From Pezicula radicicola (Eukaryota; Ascomycota; Leotiomycetes; Helotiales; Dermateaceae): a stretch of DNA of 64,000 nt. The stretch spans positions 1,116,001-1,180,000 of the forward strand of contig PDUO01000009.1 of assembly GCA_003008705.1 (NCBI GenBank), given 5' to 3'. Position numbers and translations under genes: made by a program. The notes beneath the pieces are model-generated. The model worked only from the letters and a program-made list of their open reading frames with translations, was not told the DNA's origin and did not search any database. Below, piece after piece: positions 1-11,443 of the stretch; positions within the stretch are counted from its first letter, which is position 1, and the number at the start of each line of letters is the position of its first letter.

Positions 1-724
1 CATTGCTTATCGCGGGCGCAATATTGATGGATTTGAGGTCTGTGACATCTGTATGGACAGCGGCACAGATGAGGCGTGCGAGGTTGTGAGGATGAGACTG
101 CGTCACGAGCGTTCGCTTCGTTTCGGTGAAGGGGAATGTATTCGTTTATCCAACGGGGGCGGCGTTGTGTGCCGCTTTTACATCTCCCCAATCTCGATTC
201 TGATTGATGATGGAAACCCCTCGAACAGACAGCAGAGGTGCATGCGTTCGAAGCTGCTTTAGCAGCACACTCATCAGCGCCTACTGTATTAGTACCGGTA
301 GTACAATAGTCTACCCAATTCAAATGGACATGGTGTTTGTTTCTGGAAAGACACAACTACCTCTTCGAGGTATACGGTAGGCTGAGAAGAGAGAGTCCCG
401 TGCTGCTGCTCGATTGACTATTACTGTACTCGTCATCCCTCACCAACTCGGCTGCATTCTCCGGGCTCGCTCGCTTTGTGCGACAGTTCTGACGTTCCTC
501 CCCAACCGCCCTCACTCAGCCTTCGTGTCCGACAACACTTGCCCAAATCCGACCTGCACCGGTCCAAGTACTACACTATTGCCTAGAAGATCCACGAGGC
601 TGATGCGAAGTCTTTGAGCCTTGCCTTGTCTTAATTACTGTACATGACCTAGCAGACAACGATGAATCTCGCTCCTTTAGACTACTACATGAATGCGTTG
701 CCCCGGACTTGAACAGTCGTCAAG
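1..724. other. 5' flank of the Zn2Cys6 gene, no gene recognised
   Basis: Short open frames occur on the plus strand (about 53-262 and 414-617), but none has a recognisable domain, a plausible start context or splice partners. The stretch directly precedes the transcription factor start and probably holds its promoter and leader. The first bases could be the edge of a gene outside the window, which cannot be judged from here. Confidence 0.4.
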
Positions 725-2999
725 ATGCCTCGACCTAGTGCTGCAGACACTCCTTTGCTGAGAGTATCGAGACCAGTCTCAGCATGCTCTAGATGTATGT
801 TAGCCCGTCTCCTCACCATTTACTTTCTGACTTTGTTTCTAGGCCGAGCCGCAAAAATCAAGGTTTGTATGAAAATCCAATTGATAACGACATCAGGCTT
901 ATGAACAACAGTGCGATGGGAAACTGCCCAGCTGTACTGCTTGTGAGAAGTCTGGTCGAGGGAATGAGTGCTCGAGCGCAAATGACCAATTTGCCAAAGG
1001 CAAGGAAAGAAGGTTGGTGAACCGAGTCCTCCTAATCTGTTCCCCTGCTGATAGCCCACAGCTATGTTGCATCTCTAGAATCTCGAGTTGAGAAGCTTGA
1101 GCGGCGCATATCTTATGCTAGATCCCGGAAAGCTTCTGTCGCTATGCACGATGCCGACGAGCCAACAGAGGCGCCAGATCGTAAAGATTCGCTTGCTACA
1201 ATTCGCGCAGCCATCCATGGCAAGGCTGCGAGGAAGCGTGAGGTCGCAGATGTGAACGAGCTTGTATCTGATTTTGGATTCCTGTCAGTGTGATTCCCAA
1301 GCCGGCAAGAGACAATGCTCACAGCGATTAGTTCTGTCAATGCTACTACTCGAGACTTCGAGTCCTCGACTACAAACATGACTTTTGCACGTCTGATTCT
1401 TGCTGCCACCAACAACGATGTTGTGCCCGTTTCCACTCACTTTCAACTTCCTCCAAGGCCTGCAGCAATGGCACTTGTTCAGTACTATTTGGACAATGTT
1501 TTTGCTCTGTTCCCGGTATTTTCTGAAACTGCTCTATATAACGCCTTAGATGCAATTTATCAAGTTAATGGTCGTCCTGTTACTGATTTTGAGTACTGGT
1601 TGCTCTATTTAGTTTTTGGTGTTGCAGCAACTAGTCAGTCTCGAAGCAATCAAGATGGCTTTTATAGAGATGGACTCTCTTGGGTGGGAAGGGCCTTGCC
1701 ATATGCCGACAAAGTCCTTATGCCTGGTTATGTTTCACAAATACAGGCTTTGGTTCTACTGGTACAGTATTCTATGTTAGACCCTGCACACTTTGACAGC
1801 TGGCAATTAATCGGATTTGCCTGTCGAGCAGTGGTAGATTTGGGCTTCCATCAAGATCCTCCAAAGGAGCAACAGCCTGACAAGAAAACCTTAGACATGC
1901 GGAGAAGAATTTTTTACTGCGTATATTCTCTCGATAGGTATGTTGTATGCTTTTGGTGTAGAAGGATTGCTTATTTACAATTTGCAGATCAATTAGCATG
2001 GTCCATGCTAGAGCCTTCTCGTTCACCGATGACTCGACAAGTGTGGCATATCCATCGTCACCTGCATCAATAGCGCTGAATGCCACTGGAAACTCAATCA
2101 CAGGACCCCACTCAATGCAGACTGCCCTCCTTCTCTTCGAATTACGGTGGTTACAGTCCTCTTGGTATCAAGAGCTTTTCCAGTCAAGCCACGAGCCTAT
2201 GCAGCATTCTTCTACGTATATTTGGCAGATGTGTCATGAAATGCGTGAATGGTCGGAAAATTTCCCCGAAACCCTACCTCTTGCATTCAAGGAACTCTTT
2301 GATTTAGAGCTCCTTTATAGTTATATATACTGCCTAGCACCTTCTGGACGAGTTCCAACCGTCGTGGAATTGGGCAAGACCTTGATTTTTGAATATAGCA
2401 TTGCCTACATGCAGAAAATCCTGCCTATTACCAGGGACCCCATCAACAAAGCATTTTACACCTACCACGATGCACTGAGGGTGTACTTTATTGGTAGCCA
2501 GTTCTTAGCTATTCTCTCCGAAAATCAAGACCAACTGCTAAATGGTGTTGCTCCATACCCAGGAGTGACCGTAAGCTCCCCGTCACCACCTCCGATGCCT
2601 AACATCAGCGACGGCTCGGATAATGTCGACAGAAGTATCAACTGCATTCGGCACATAACCGAAATACTGAGAACGTTCGGAGATAGATGGGATGATTCGA
2701 AAGCTCTCAAGTCAAGCTTCGATGCACAGGCAGAACAATTGCTTGCATCTTTGCATCAAAGGAAGTATCAAACGAATGAAATAGCTCGGACAAGTCCTTC
2801 CTTTAGGCAATATGGACGGCCGCATATTGAGAATCAACTCAGTGAAGAGTGGAGCAGTATGGGTCAAGTCTTCTCAAGTGGTATACCAACTTTCCAGATA
2901 GGAAACCAAAGGCAGCAAAATCACAACGGCGATCCTTTCCACGGACAGAACCATGGGCGCAATGAAGGGATTCCGCGGATAGACAATTCATATTCCTAA
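725..2999 (+). CDS. Zn2Cys6 fungal-specific transcription factor
   Basis: Six exons: 725-794, 843-862, 912-1012, 1062-1283, 1332-1937, 1988-2999 (676 aa). All junctions are GT..AG and keep frame. Joining the first three exons gives a binuclear zinc cluster at residues 21-51 with the spacing C-x2-C-x6-C-x6-C-x2-C-x8-C. A basic linker and a short heptad-like helix follow (YVASLESRVEKLERR), as expected for dimerising Gal4-type factors. The middle exon region, beginning with the DFGFLSVNATTRDF stretch, and the next exon form a fungal_trans (PF04082) regulatory domain, with the usual YYLDNVFALFPVF and RRRIFYCVYSLDR blocks. The C-terminus is polar and low in complexity. It is a nuclear DNA-binding regulator; its targets cannot be read from the sequence. 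The second exon is only 20 nt and lies inside the zinc cluster. The neighbouring HAD hydrolase gene gives no clear hint of a regulon. Domain call firm, first exon fairly firm. Confidence 0.9.
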
Positions 3000-3418
3000 T
3001 TGCCACAATCGACATACTCACAACATTGAAACCTTCGCAATTTCACGATCGTCGCTAGCACTTACTCAACACTAGGTAGATAAAGCAACCCAAAGCGTTC
3101 CACGCTAGTCACTTGCCGCTATACATATAAATACCTACGCCCTTAAATCAACAACTCGTCGTAGTCATAGAAACATTGTAGAAGTGCTGCTTGCTGAAAC
3201 TGCTGAATTGGTATCGATGGAGTAACGTCGTCTCGGGTGCAGATGTCACATACGCCTTTCGACATGCAGATCTCCACAAGCCGAGCATCTATATAACTAA
3301 CCTCCGCATTAACTCACCCAACTTCCAAACTTGTATCCTTCAATCGATTTCTATTTACACATCAATAAAAACATTGCCCCCTCAACAACTCTCGATATCT
3401 AATGAGCTTTTAGCCAAT
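3000..3418. other. Intergenic, 3' of the regulator and 5' of the HAD gene
   Basis: It contains the regulator 3' end and the HAD gene leader. The HAD frame is open upstream of its ATG from about 3191, but without a better start codon. No other feature seen. Confidence 0.5.
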
Positions 3419-4384
3419 ATGCAGGAGACAGGAAAGGTCAAGTCAGGAGATCCCGCGAAGCTTACCGACTTCAAGGCTCTGACATTCGATGTGTACTCCA
3501 CGCTTATTGACGAGAAGGGTTAGTTTACTTTTCATTCAAATACCGTGTACCTCTTCTTACTTCATACACAACCATATTGTAGGTACCTACACAGGAAATG
3601 GGGCAGTTCCATTTTCATAGTATCACGTGATACCGTCAAGTCTCACTCAATATTGTCCAAGTCAAACCGAACTTGATAAAGGAACTAACATAATCAAACT
3701 CAAGGTGGAATGTTTGCAGGTCTCCAACCCCTAATCGCCCGTCTCCCAACACCAAACCCCTATCTCAACAACCGTTTCTACACCCTAGAAAAATTCCAAG
3801 TCCACGAACACCACTACCAACAAACCCAACCCACCCTAAAATACAAAGACATTCTCCCTCTAGCCTATATCCGCTTTGCCACAGAAACTCTCAACCTTGC
3901 GACCCCTCCTGAAGAAGAAGCACAATCCTTCGGGCAATCTGTAGGATCCTGGCCCGCATTCCCGGACACAGTACCAGCCCTCCAGGAACTAAAGAAGAAA
4001 TACAAACTAGTAATGCTAAGTAACATTGACAACGGCAGCATCAAAAGAACCATCGAAGGTCCTTTGAAAGGAGTAGACTTCGACGCAGTCTACACAGCCG
4101 AAAACATCGGTTCCTACAAACCGGACTTGAAGAATTTCAACTATTTGTTAGAGCACATGAGTAATGAATTTGGGATTGAGAAAGCTCAGGTATTGCATGT
4201 TGCGCAGAGTTTGACAGCTGATCATGTACCGACTAAGACGATGGCGATTACTAGTGTGTGGATCGATCGGGATAGTGAGAGTGAAGTTTTGAGGGAGTAT
4301 AGGGATAGGGTTGATTTTACTTGGAGGTTTGAGACGATGGGGGATATGGCCAAGGCTGTTGAGGAGGAGGTTAGTGAGAAGTGA
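3419..4384 (+). CDS. HAD-superfamily hydrolase (2-haloacid dehalogenase type)
   Basis: Two exons, 3419-3518 and 3705-4384, give 259 aa, the usual size for the L-2-haloacid dehalogenase branch of the HAD superfamily. Motif I is FDVYSTL with the nucleophilic Asp; motif II is the Ser of VMLSNIDNG; motif III is the Lys of SYKPDLKNF; the motif IV region is HVAQSLTADHVPTKTM followed by TSVWIDR. The cytosolic enzyme should hydrolyse C-halogen or phosphoester bonds, but fungal members are mostly of unknown substrate. The intron is 186 nt, long for this window, and carries a 14-bp perfect palindrome (3620-3633) around CACGTG. The start at 3419 is the ATG just before the conserved N-terminal block; no upstream ATG in frame is better. 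Confidence 0.88.
3620..3633. promoter_or_regulatory. Perfect 14-bp palindrome with CACGTG core in the HAD intron
   Basis: The sequence gtatcacgtgatac equals its own reverse complement. TCACGTGA is the preferred site of Cbf1-type bHLH proteins in fungi. Its place inside an unusually long intron suggests a regulatory site, but this is inference only. Confidence 0.3.
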
Positions 4385-4921
4385 GAATTGTCGAAGTCTA
4401 TGGAATGGGGTTATTGGGAAGTGCTGCAATTCGTGTTGAATGAGGCTCTGTTGATTTCTTAATGCTGTTCTTCTTATCTCTGCTTCGCTTGTAGTAGTCA
4501 AGGAGGAACTTTTGGTACTTCATTGTAATGAGATTGGCTTCAAGGACTTTGCACGGTTGTCCAAATCAATGTCGTGTTCTGGAAAAGATTTCATTCTTTA
4601 TGACCCTCATGATTGTGAATGTTGGTAGTAAGTATAGCACAACTTCTCGCAGACTGAAGGCTTTCTACATGTATCTTCTGACGCATCTAAACGGAATTCA
4701 ACTCCCACCACCAGTACCAAGCGTATTCCCATTGTTTCCACCACTCTTCCAAGAACGCCATCCAACTCTATCTACCATATCTCATCTATCCAAAAAAAAC
4801 CAACCCCCCAAAAAACCATGATACATTATAGACAAGAATTATATCCTCATAATATTCTTGTGCCTCTTAACTGTAGCAAGTGAAGTCGTAATCTATCAAA
4901 TCTCGGTCAGTCAACCATCTT
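4385..4921. other. Convergent intergenic region between the HAD gene and IML2
   Basis: Both flanking genes end here, so it holds two 3' ends. It includes A-rich and C-rich stretches near 4790-4815. No coding signal. Confidence 0.5.
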
Positions 4922-7120
4922 TTAAGACGACCTCTTCCTTTTCTTGAAAAAGCATAATCTCACACCAAGCTCACGGATTAGTATGGGAGAAAGGAAAACT
5001 CACTTTAAGGCCCATCCTAGTATCCAAAACATAAGTTTCAAATCCCTGCGTTTTTTCCAACCATTGTTCACAATCCAGCACTTTCGCCTTATGGTCCGCA
5101 CCCACGAAATCCTTTTCAGTCCAAGCTAGACATGCCATCTCGTAATGGGCACTGGGACAAGTCCAGTCGTCTGCTAGAGGGCCTTTGAATTTGGCTCTGT
5201 TGTATATTAGCTTGTCTGCGCGTAAACAAAATAAAATAAAAACTACTTTAAAAAAAGGAGGGAGAAAGCAGATATTACGCACCTATCGTGAGAAATAACT
5301 TCTCTTTCCAAGAGCTCACGTGTCTCTTCCAATTTGCCCATATTCCTCCAAACGCAACCCTGGAGCACAGCATGAACAGTGCGCTCATCAAAATCAACCT
5401 TATGCCTCTCTGGCTGGCTTGTCCGTTCCCACTGAAGTGTAGCCAAAGATTTCTCAAGTTCAACAGAACTCATCTTCTTTATACCGTTCCAGAGATACAT
5501 CATCTCCGTCAAGGGGGAGACTCCGATAGTATCAATAAGCTCGACATCCCAAGCCTTGGCTCTCTCTTCCCATTTCTGCACTTTTCTTGTGACGTAAACA
5601 TCAAATGGAAGTTGTTTCGACATGACTTTCTGTTTCCCTGCAAATGTTGGTGCTTTTCTAATGTTCTCTATGGCTTTCGTTTTGTAGTTTTTTGCTATTG
5701 TCGGGTCACTGTCTCTAAAGTCTCTGTACAGCTCTAGATAGGCACTTCCTGCCATGTAGTAATATAATGTATGAGACCAGGTATTGAGCTCCGCACACTT
5801 CAACCAAGAATCAGCTGCGACTTGATAATTGTGAATAAACGTTGCGGTCAAAGCTTTCTCAAACATGTTGATGACGGCGATTTGCTTCATGTTAGAGTTA
5901 GAGTTCTCAGTCAAGATTGAGAGAGCAGCAGTCATATTTTTAGCATAGGCTAAAGTCCGCGCTTCTTCGAGTTTCCAAAGTCTCGATTCGGGGTATCGCC
6001 GACGCATCTCTGTGAGTAGAGCTTCACATCTAGCCCTTGGATAACCGCTAAGATCATCCTCGGCTCCTAAATCCGTGGGAAGAATATCACAGAATCCAAT
6101 CAGTCCGTTGTAGTACCCGAGGAGGCTAAGTCCGGCAATAGCACTATTGAAGTTCTCAAATTTGGTGGACTGCCAGAGAAGTTCAACGCCTCTTTCTCTG
6201 TCTCCTTTAAATCCAATAATATAGAGAATCCGGTTGAAGACAGGATTGTCAACCATTGATAGTACTATCAATAAAAGACCGAAACACAAGTGGCTGCCAG
6301 AGTAGATAAAGATATCAGTGTGGTGAGTAAGCATTTCTGAGACCATCTCGGGATCAAGGTCCAATCTTTTTGAAAGGACCCGGGTTGGTGGAGCAGGTGT
6401 GAACTCCGTGTCGTTCTTTTCTAAATCTCGAAGAAGAGTCTCTTCCTTGTCGATGATTTCTGCACTCTCCTTGTTTGAAACGGGCCCTGAAATTGGAAAG
6501 CCATTGCTCAGACTTTTGGCACTCCCATCTCTAGAGACTGGAGGGCTTGCAACTGGATGCCCAGCCAGCGAACTAAGTTTCTCAGACTGCTGTGAGGAAA
6601 TAGAATCCCTCCGTGTAGCTTTCCTTTTCTTGATATAATTGGACTCAACCGCCAAGATCCCATCCAGTGTAAGATATGCTTTCCTCAACTTATAGAACCC
6701 TTTGATCGCCTCCGTTATACTTCCACTAAGTACGGCTGTAATGGCACTCGTCAACAGAGCAATCGCATAGGCGAGCGCATATTCGGTCCCTGGTGGATAT
6801 ATGGCAGACTGGAAGCTTGTAGGTTCCTTCTGTGCCTTCTTCATATCCTCCCACGTCTTATTCTCTGCCGCTAAAAGTAAAGCCGCTGCATTTTTCAGCA
6901 AGTCCCGTTCGACTCCAAGCATCGACGCTATAAAGGAAGTTATGCCGCGCCCGAGCTGATGATATGAAGAATCTTCTTCTTTGAGAATGGTATTCGCTTG
7001 GTCTATTTCGTCGTTGAGGAGCAACATGAGGGCTTTCTCCACCGCCTGTAGATGTTGCAATTCCTCATCGGCTTGCATTACGCCCTGAGGCTTCACTGCT
7101 GATCTGAACCACCTGCTCAT
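4922..7120 (-). CDS. IML2: IML2-like protein (mitochondrial outer membrane / inclusion body clearance, TTC39-like)
   Basis: Large first exon 5283-7120, second exon 5004-5196, and a probable last exon 4922-4942 of only 21 nt; 683 aa in this model. The sequence matches the fungal Iml2 family, relatives of TTC39 TPR proteins. Conserved parts include the N-terminal helical region (DEIDQANTILKEEDSSYHQLGRG), the block GGSITEA-like near SGSITEAIKGFYKLRKAY, a central FSLLLSLVPPR-like membrane-associating region and C-terminal TPR-like helices (WTCPSAHYEMACLAW). In yeast the protein associates with mitochondria and lipid droplets and helps clear inclusion bodies. The first intron (5197-5282) is certain because it joins HDR to AKFKGPLADDW in frame. 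The last junction is weaker: the donor is a perfect GTGAGT, but reading through it would simply stop at 4971 after ten more codons. It is transcribed divergently from SEM1. Confidence 0.85.
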
Positions 7121-7862
7121 AATGGCGGATTCGTATTGCTGGGTCTATTGCGGAAGTGTTCTAGTTGCCTACTCGGAGGTGCTGGACGTTCGGACGCGGT
7201 TTCATGAAGTGGACTGCCAAATTGTTCCTCGACAGATAACTAAAATGACCGCCGATAATGAGCCAATTTGTATGAATCCTATTGCTTCATGAGAGAATGA
7301 ATATGAAGTGTGGTTGGAGGGTAGAGGTAAGCTCTCTCATAGACGAGACACCAGGAAGGGCACAAGACACACAAGACAAGAGCGGGGAGAAGGAATAAAG
7401 GGTTAAATTGAGTATGACGAGTTTGTTATGATAAGTACAAGTCAAGGACCTGGAGCTAGCTGCCTTACAGGAGGCATTGCTGTCATCTTTTTAGGAATAG
7501 TTAGTCGTACGCAAAACCCGAGTTGCGATTCTCTTGCGAGGTGGTGTGGCGACGGTCCTTACGGCGATAAGCACAGCCTGCAGCGGTGTGAGAGACTCCG
7601 AGAGTGCCCTGTGCCTACGTCGCAAGGGATTATTCAGGGCGTGCCGGCCTCTCGGACTGTAGTCTTTCCAGGCAGCACTATCCCTGTGGCGGAAGGCTTC
7701 AGAAGCGAATCGTCAGAGAGCCTCATCAATCAAGCTATCGCGTCAATCATCATCTCAACCTAAACGCGCTTCCTTTCTCGGTGACCAGCCACGCACAGCT
7801 CAAGAAAAAACCATACCAACCCTCAAATCCCCGCGCCTCAATACTCCCTCCATACATCCACC
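7121..7862. promoter_or_regulatory. Divergent promoter region IML2 / SEM1
   Basis: The 742-nt stretch separates the start codons of two divergent genes, so it must hold both promoters and leaders. Apparent open frames on the plus strand (7428-7763, 7604-7930) lack any recognisable domain and one overlaps SEM1. No proteasome-type GGTGGCAAA element was seen. Confidence 0.5.
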
Positions 7863-8286
7863 ATGTCTGCAGCACCAGCAGCCGGCGCGGCGCCAACAAC
7901 AAAAGCCACTGTCCCAGACAAGAACGCTGACTCTACCAAAGAGCCCAAGTCTACCGCCGCATTGGAGGAGGATGATGAGTTTGAGGATTTCCCTGTAGAG
8001 AGTATGTCTACTGCTTCTTCCTAGGAGCTTTATCCTTGAGAGGCGCTGATTGATGGGCAATTACTAATATTGTGCAGACTGGACGCAGGAAGAGACTGAA
8101 GTACCAGGCGACAACACACATCTATGGGAGGAAAGCTGGGACGATGATGACACATCAGAGGATTTTTCTGCGCAGCTAAAGTGCGTACAGCGTGTCCATC
8201 CACAATCTCAAATTCACCTAACATACTAACCATCTACGAATCACAGAGAGGAACTCAAGAAGGTCGAGGCAAGCAAGAAGCGTTGA
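7863..8286 (+). CDS. SEM1: 26S proteasome lid subunit Sem1/DSS1
   Basis: Three exons: 7863-8001, 8078-8180, 8247-8286; 93 aa. The protein is small and very acidic. It shows the two hallmark acidic-aromatic segments of the DSS1/SEM1 family: EDDEFEDFPVENW and LWEESWDDDDTSEDFSAQL, followed by a short basic helix ending KKVEASKKR. Sem1 is an intrinsically disordered lid subunit that helps assemble Rpn3-Rpn7 and binds ubiquitin. The same protein also works in TREX-2 mRNA export and with BRCA2-type recombination factors. Both introns split conserved codons and restore frame exactly, so the model is firm. A base subunit of the same machine (RPT5) lies about 21 kb away. Confidence 0.96.
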
Positions 8287-9081
8287 CGAATGAGCAAGGA
8301 AGCGTACGCTGATCAGTCATGATATTGGAGTTCACGGGGTGTACGAAATTATGGGCATACTGAAAGAACATGCATGCAAAGAGAGCGAGCACAAGCACCA
8401 AGCAAATATGGGAGCATAAAAATGGACATCCAAACGGAGCATTCGATTCCAAGTTCTCCAGAAAGGAATAGATCAATGGAATATTTGGTCCTCTGGCCCT
8501 CTGGCACTTTTGATGACTTGGAGTTATGGAAATGAAGTCAGTGATCTTAAGACGTCAAGGATGATGCGGTACTGAGCTAGCAATGTGAACTGGATTTTAT
8601 CCTCCAGGAAAGATACTAGCTAGCGGAGCTGGTGCGTCGACGCACAGTAAGAGCTTCTTTTCATTATCGGAGTAGTACTCACCTTAAATCCTAATACTTA
8701 CTAGACATACAACAAGTTAACTACGTTCCAGAAAGTACAAACTTTTGTCTACTCGAACCTAGTTAGTAACTTGCAATTTCAACTAAAGAAGCTAAAAATG
8801 TTAAACCAAGTCAGCAACTAGCAAGTATACACTAGTCAATCTATAACGTAGTACTTTATTGTCCTTTCCCCCCGTACAGCTCGTGTTACTGATGCTCTTC
8901 GAGTTGAATTATCGCATGCAATATTTTCAAGTTGACAACTTTGGTTACTTTGGTCAAGTCAAGAACTCAAAAAGGAGCTTCATTTCCCATTAACTATGTA
9001 CCAAAATCCCAGACCATCAGAGGCTGGATTTGCTTGACCGGCCTTTACCTTATCAGAGCCTGAAGCCATATAAACCAACAT
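8287..9081. other. Convergent intergenic region SEM1 / PGK1
   Basis: Two 3' ends face each other over 795 nt. The stretch 8560-8850 is rich in CTAG/ACTAG tetramers, with no clear repeat unit. No coding or RNA gene recognised. Confidence 0.5.
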
Positions 9082-10439
9082 TTACTTACTCGAAAGGGCA
9101 GCTACACCTGGGAGTTCCTTTCCTTCTAGGAGCTCGAGGGAGGCTCCGCCTCCAGTAGAAACATGGCTCAACTTGTCCTCAACCTTGTATTTAGCTGCAA
9201 CTGTGGCAGTGTCACCACCTCCGATAATAACAATCTTGCCGTTCTGGGCGGCATCGACAGCTGCATCGAGGGTAGCCTTAGTACCCGTCGCGAAGGCATC
9301 GAATTCGAAGACTCCTGGGGGACCGTTCCAGAGGATGGTCTTAGCATCGTTAATAGCGCTCTTGTAAAGTTCGATACTCTTAGGACCGCAATCAAGACCC
9401 ATCCATCCGTCAGGAATGCCCTCCTCATCAGTGGCAGTTCCGGTTTTGGCGTCCTTGGCAAAGTTGTCGGCAGTGATGTAGTCAACTGGCAAGACAATCT
9501 TGACGTTGTTCTTCTTTGCCTTGGCAACGAGATCTCCAACAGTCTTGCTGCCAGCCTCGTCGAACAAACTATTGCCAATCTTGACATTCTCCAATGTCTT
9601 CTTGAATGTAAAGGCCATACCACCACAGATGATCAAGCTATCAACTTTGTCGAGAAGGTTGTCAATGAGCTGGATCTTGTCCGATACCTTGGCACCTCCA
9701 AGAATTGCCAAGAAAGGACGCTCTGGCTTCTCGATGGCCTTTGCGAAGTACTCAAGCTCCTTCTTCATGAGGAAACCGGAGGCCTTTTGTGGGAGTTCAA
9801 CACCAACCATGGAGCTGTGTGCACGATGTGCGGTTCCGAAAGCATCGTCTGAATAATCATTAGTCTCTTGTCTGTTGTTCTCAAACTCCGCAACTCACTT
9901 ATATAAATATCGCCAAGAGCAGTCAAACCCTTTCGGAACTCCTCAACCTTGGCCTTATCGGCCTTAACCTTCTTGCCCTCAGCATCCTTGTAGCTACCCT
10001 CCTCCTCGGCGTGAAACCGCAGGTTCTCTAGCAGAATAACTTGTCCACCGCTAGCTCCGTTGACAATTTCCTCAACCTCCTTACCAACACACTCTGGTGC
10101 CATTATAACCTTCTTTCCACCGAGGAGCTTCTCAAGCTCTGGAACGACTGGCTTTAGAGAGTATTTTGGGTTGGCCTTGCCATCCGGACGGCCGAGATGG
10201 GACATAAGAATGACGGACTTTGCTCCATTGTCAATGGCGTATTTGATTGTTGGGACAGCTCCGGCGATACGCTGGGTGTTGGTGACGTTCTTGTCGGCAT
10301 CAAGGGGAACATTGAAGTCGACCTGAGAGATATATCAGTATGTAAAAGTCTGCGGAACTTGAGATGTGCTCACTCTAATCAATACACGCTTTCCCTTGAG
10401 GTCAACGTCGGAGATAGAGAGCTTGTTGGAGAGAGACAT
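9082..10439 (-). CDS. PGK1: Phosphoglycerate kinase
   Basis: Three exons on the minus strand: 10374-10439, 9899-10322, 9082-9848; 418 aa, the normal fungal length. Phosphoglycerate kinase transfers phosphate from 1,3-bisphosphoglycerate to ADP in cytosolic glycolysis. The family signature [13 protein letters not shown] spans the first intron. Further motifs are the 3PG-binding [18 protein letters not shown], the N-domain [17 protein letters not shown] across the second intron, [20 protein letters not shown], the nucleotide-binding [12 protein letters not shown] and the C-terminal [19 protein letters not shown]. The start [19 protein letters not shown] is typical. Codon use is biased toward C-ending codons compared with neighbours, as expected for a highly expressed gene. 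The complementary strand also shows long open frames (9163-9852, 9500-9856), which are shadows. Confidence 0.98.
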
Positions 10440-11443
10440 GTTTGCGGATCTGTGAATAAAGCAATTAGTTGGAGCAATTCAGAACAACAGTGAGATTCGC
10501 TTTACCGATGCAATTTATAGGTATGTAATGGTGGTGGTCTGTTACGTTGTTGAAGAAAAAACCAAGAACGTGAACGTGGGCTGAGGAGGGGTGAAGAAAT
10601 GCCCCTCCAAGAAGGCTGTTTCTAATTCGGTGGGGCAAGGGAGCTTCTCAACATGCCAAGACCTTTGATAGACACACGCTGAGATGCTGCTCGGGTACAA
10701 CGGACATTCCAGAGTGATGTACAGGCAGTGATATGAAGACCGTACATTTATTAGGAACACCAGGGAACCCATTGTGGGATGACCATTGATGGTGACTTAC
10801 CAAAAAAGAAACATGCCATTGATCACCCGTCACCGAACATCAAGTCACCCCAAAAAATCCAGGCATAGAGTGATCTGAATACTTAAGTCCGCTGTTCCCA
10901 TGTCCACTCTGGAGAATAGGCATTGCCACAGACATTTTCGGTCAATAAGTCGGTGATTTAGCACGACAACATCATGACTCCACAAGTATCCAGAGAAAAT
11001 AAAGAGAAACGCCGAAGACGATGTGGGCGCTTCAAATACAGATGAAATTCATCTCAATCGCGAAAATGGCATTGTAACTCCTGCGATTGCGCTGGAATAA
11101 GTACCAGCGAAGGTATGAGGGGAAACTTCTTCGCCTGGGCACGAGAAAACCTCAGTATTTCCAAGGCTGCCTGGCTGGCTAACCAAGTCTACCTAAGCAC
11201 CGAGCAGAGAAGACCCACAAGAACTATGTTCGATTCACCTAACCACAATCTTATGCAAACGCCGCCTACCAGTAACCAGATGATCCAACCACCCGAACGC
11301 CATATGTCACAGTTTGCCAAAGATGATACTCTGCGATATAAAGCAACAAAGACAATGCCCAACCACACGGGGAATGTATGATAACTCCGATATCCCAATG
11401 CTTTCATATCAGTTCGTTATTCAATCCGCGTACCTGGAGCCGG
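10440..11443. other. PGK1 promoter region and 3' flank of the Mpv17 gene
   Basis: About 1 kb lies between the PGK1 start and the Mpv17-family stop, both on the minus strand. It must contain the PGK1 promoter. Short open frames on either strand (10542-10772, 11115-11381) have no recognisable features. Confidence 0.45.

Noticed and set aside
7428..7930. Frames upstream of SEM1
   Set aside because: They overlap or abut the SEM1 start without any feature; most likely promoter sequence.
9163..9856. 229-codon plus-strand frame across PGK1
   Set aside because: Antisense shadow of a highly biased PGK1 exon; no domain.
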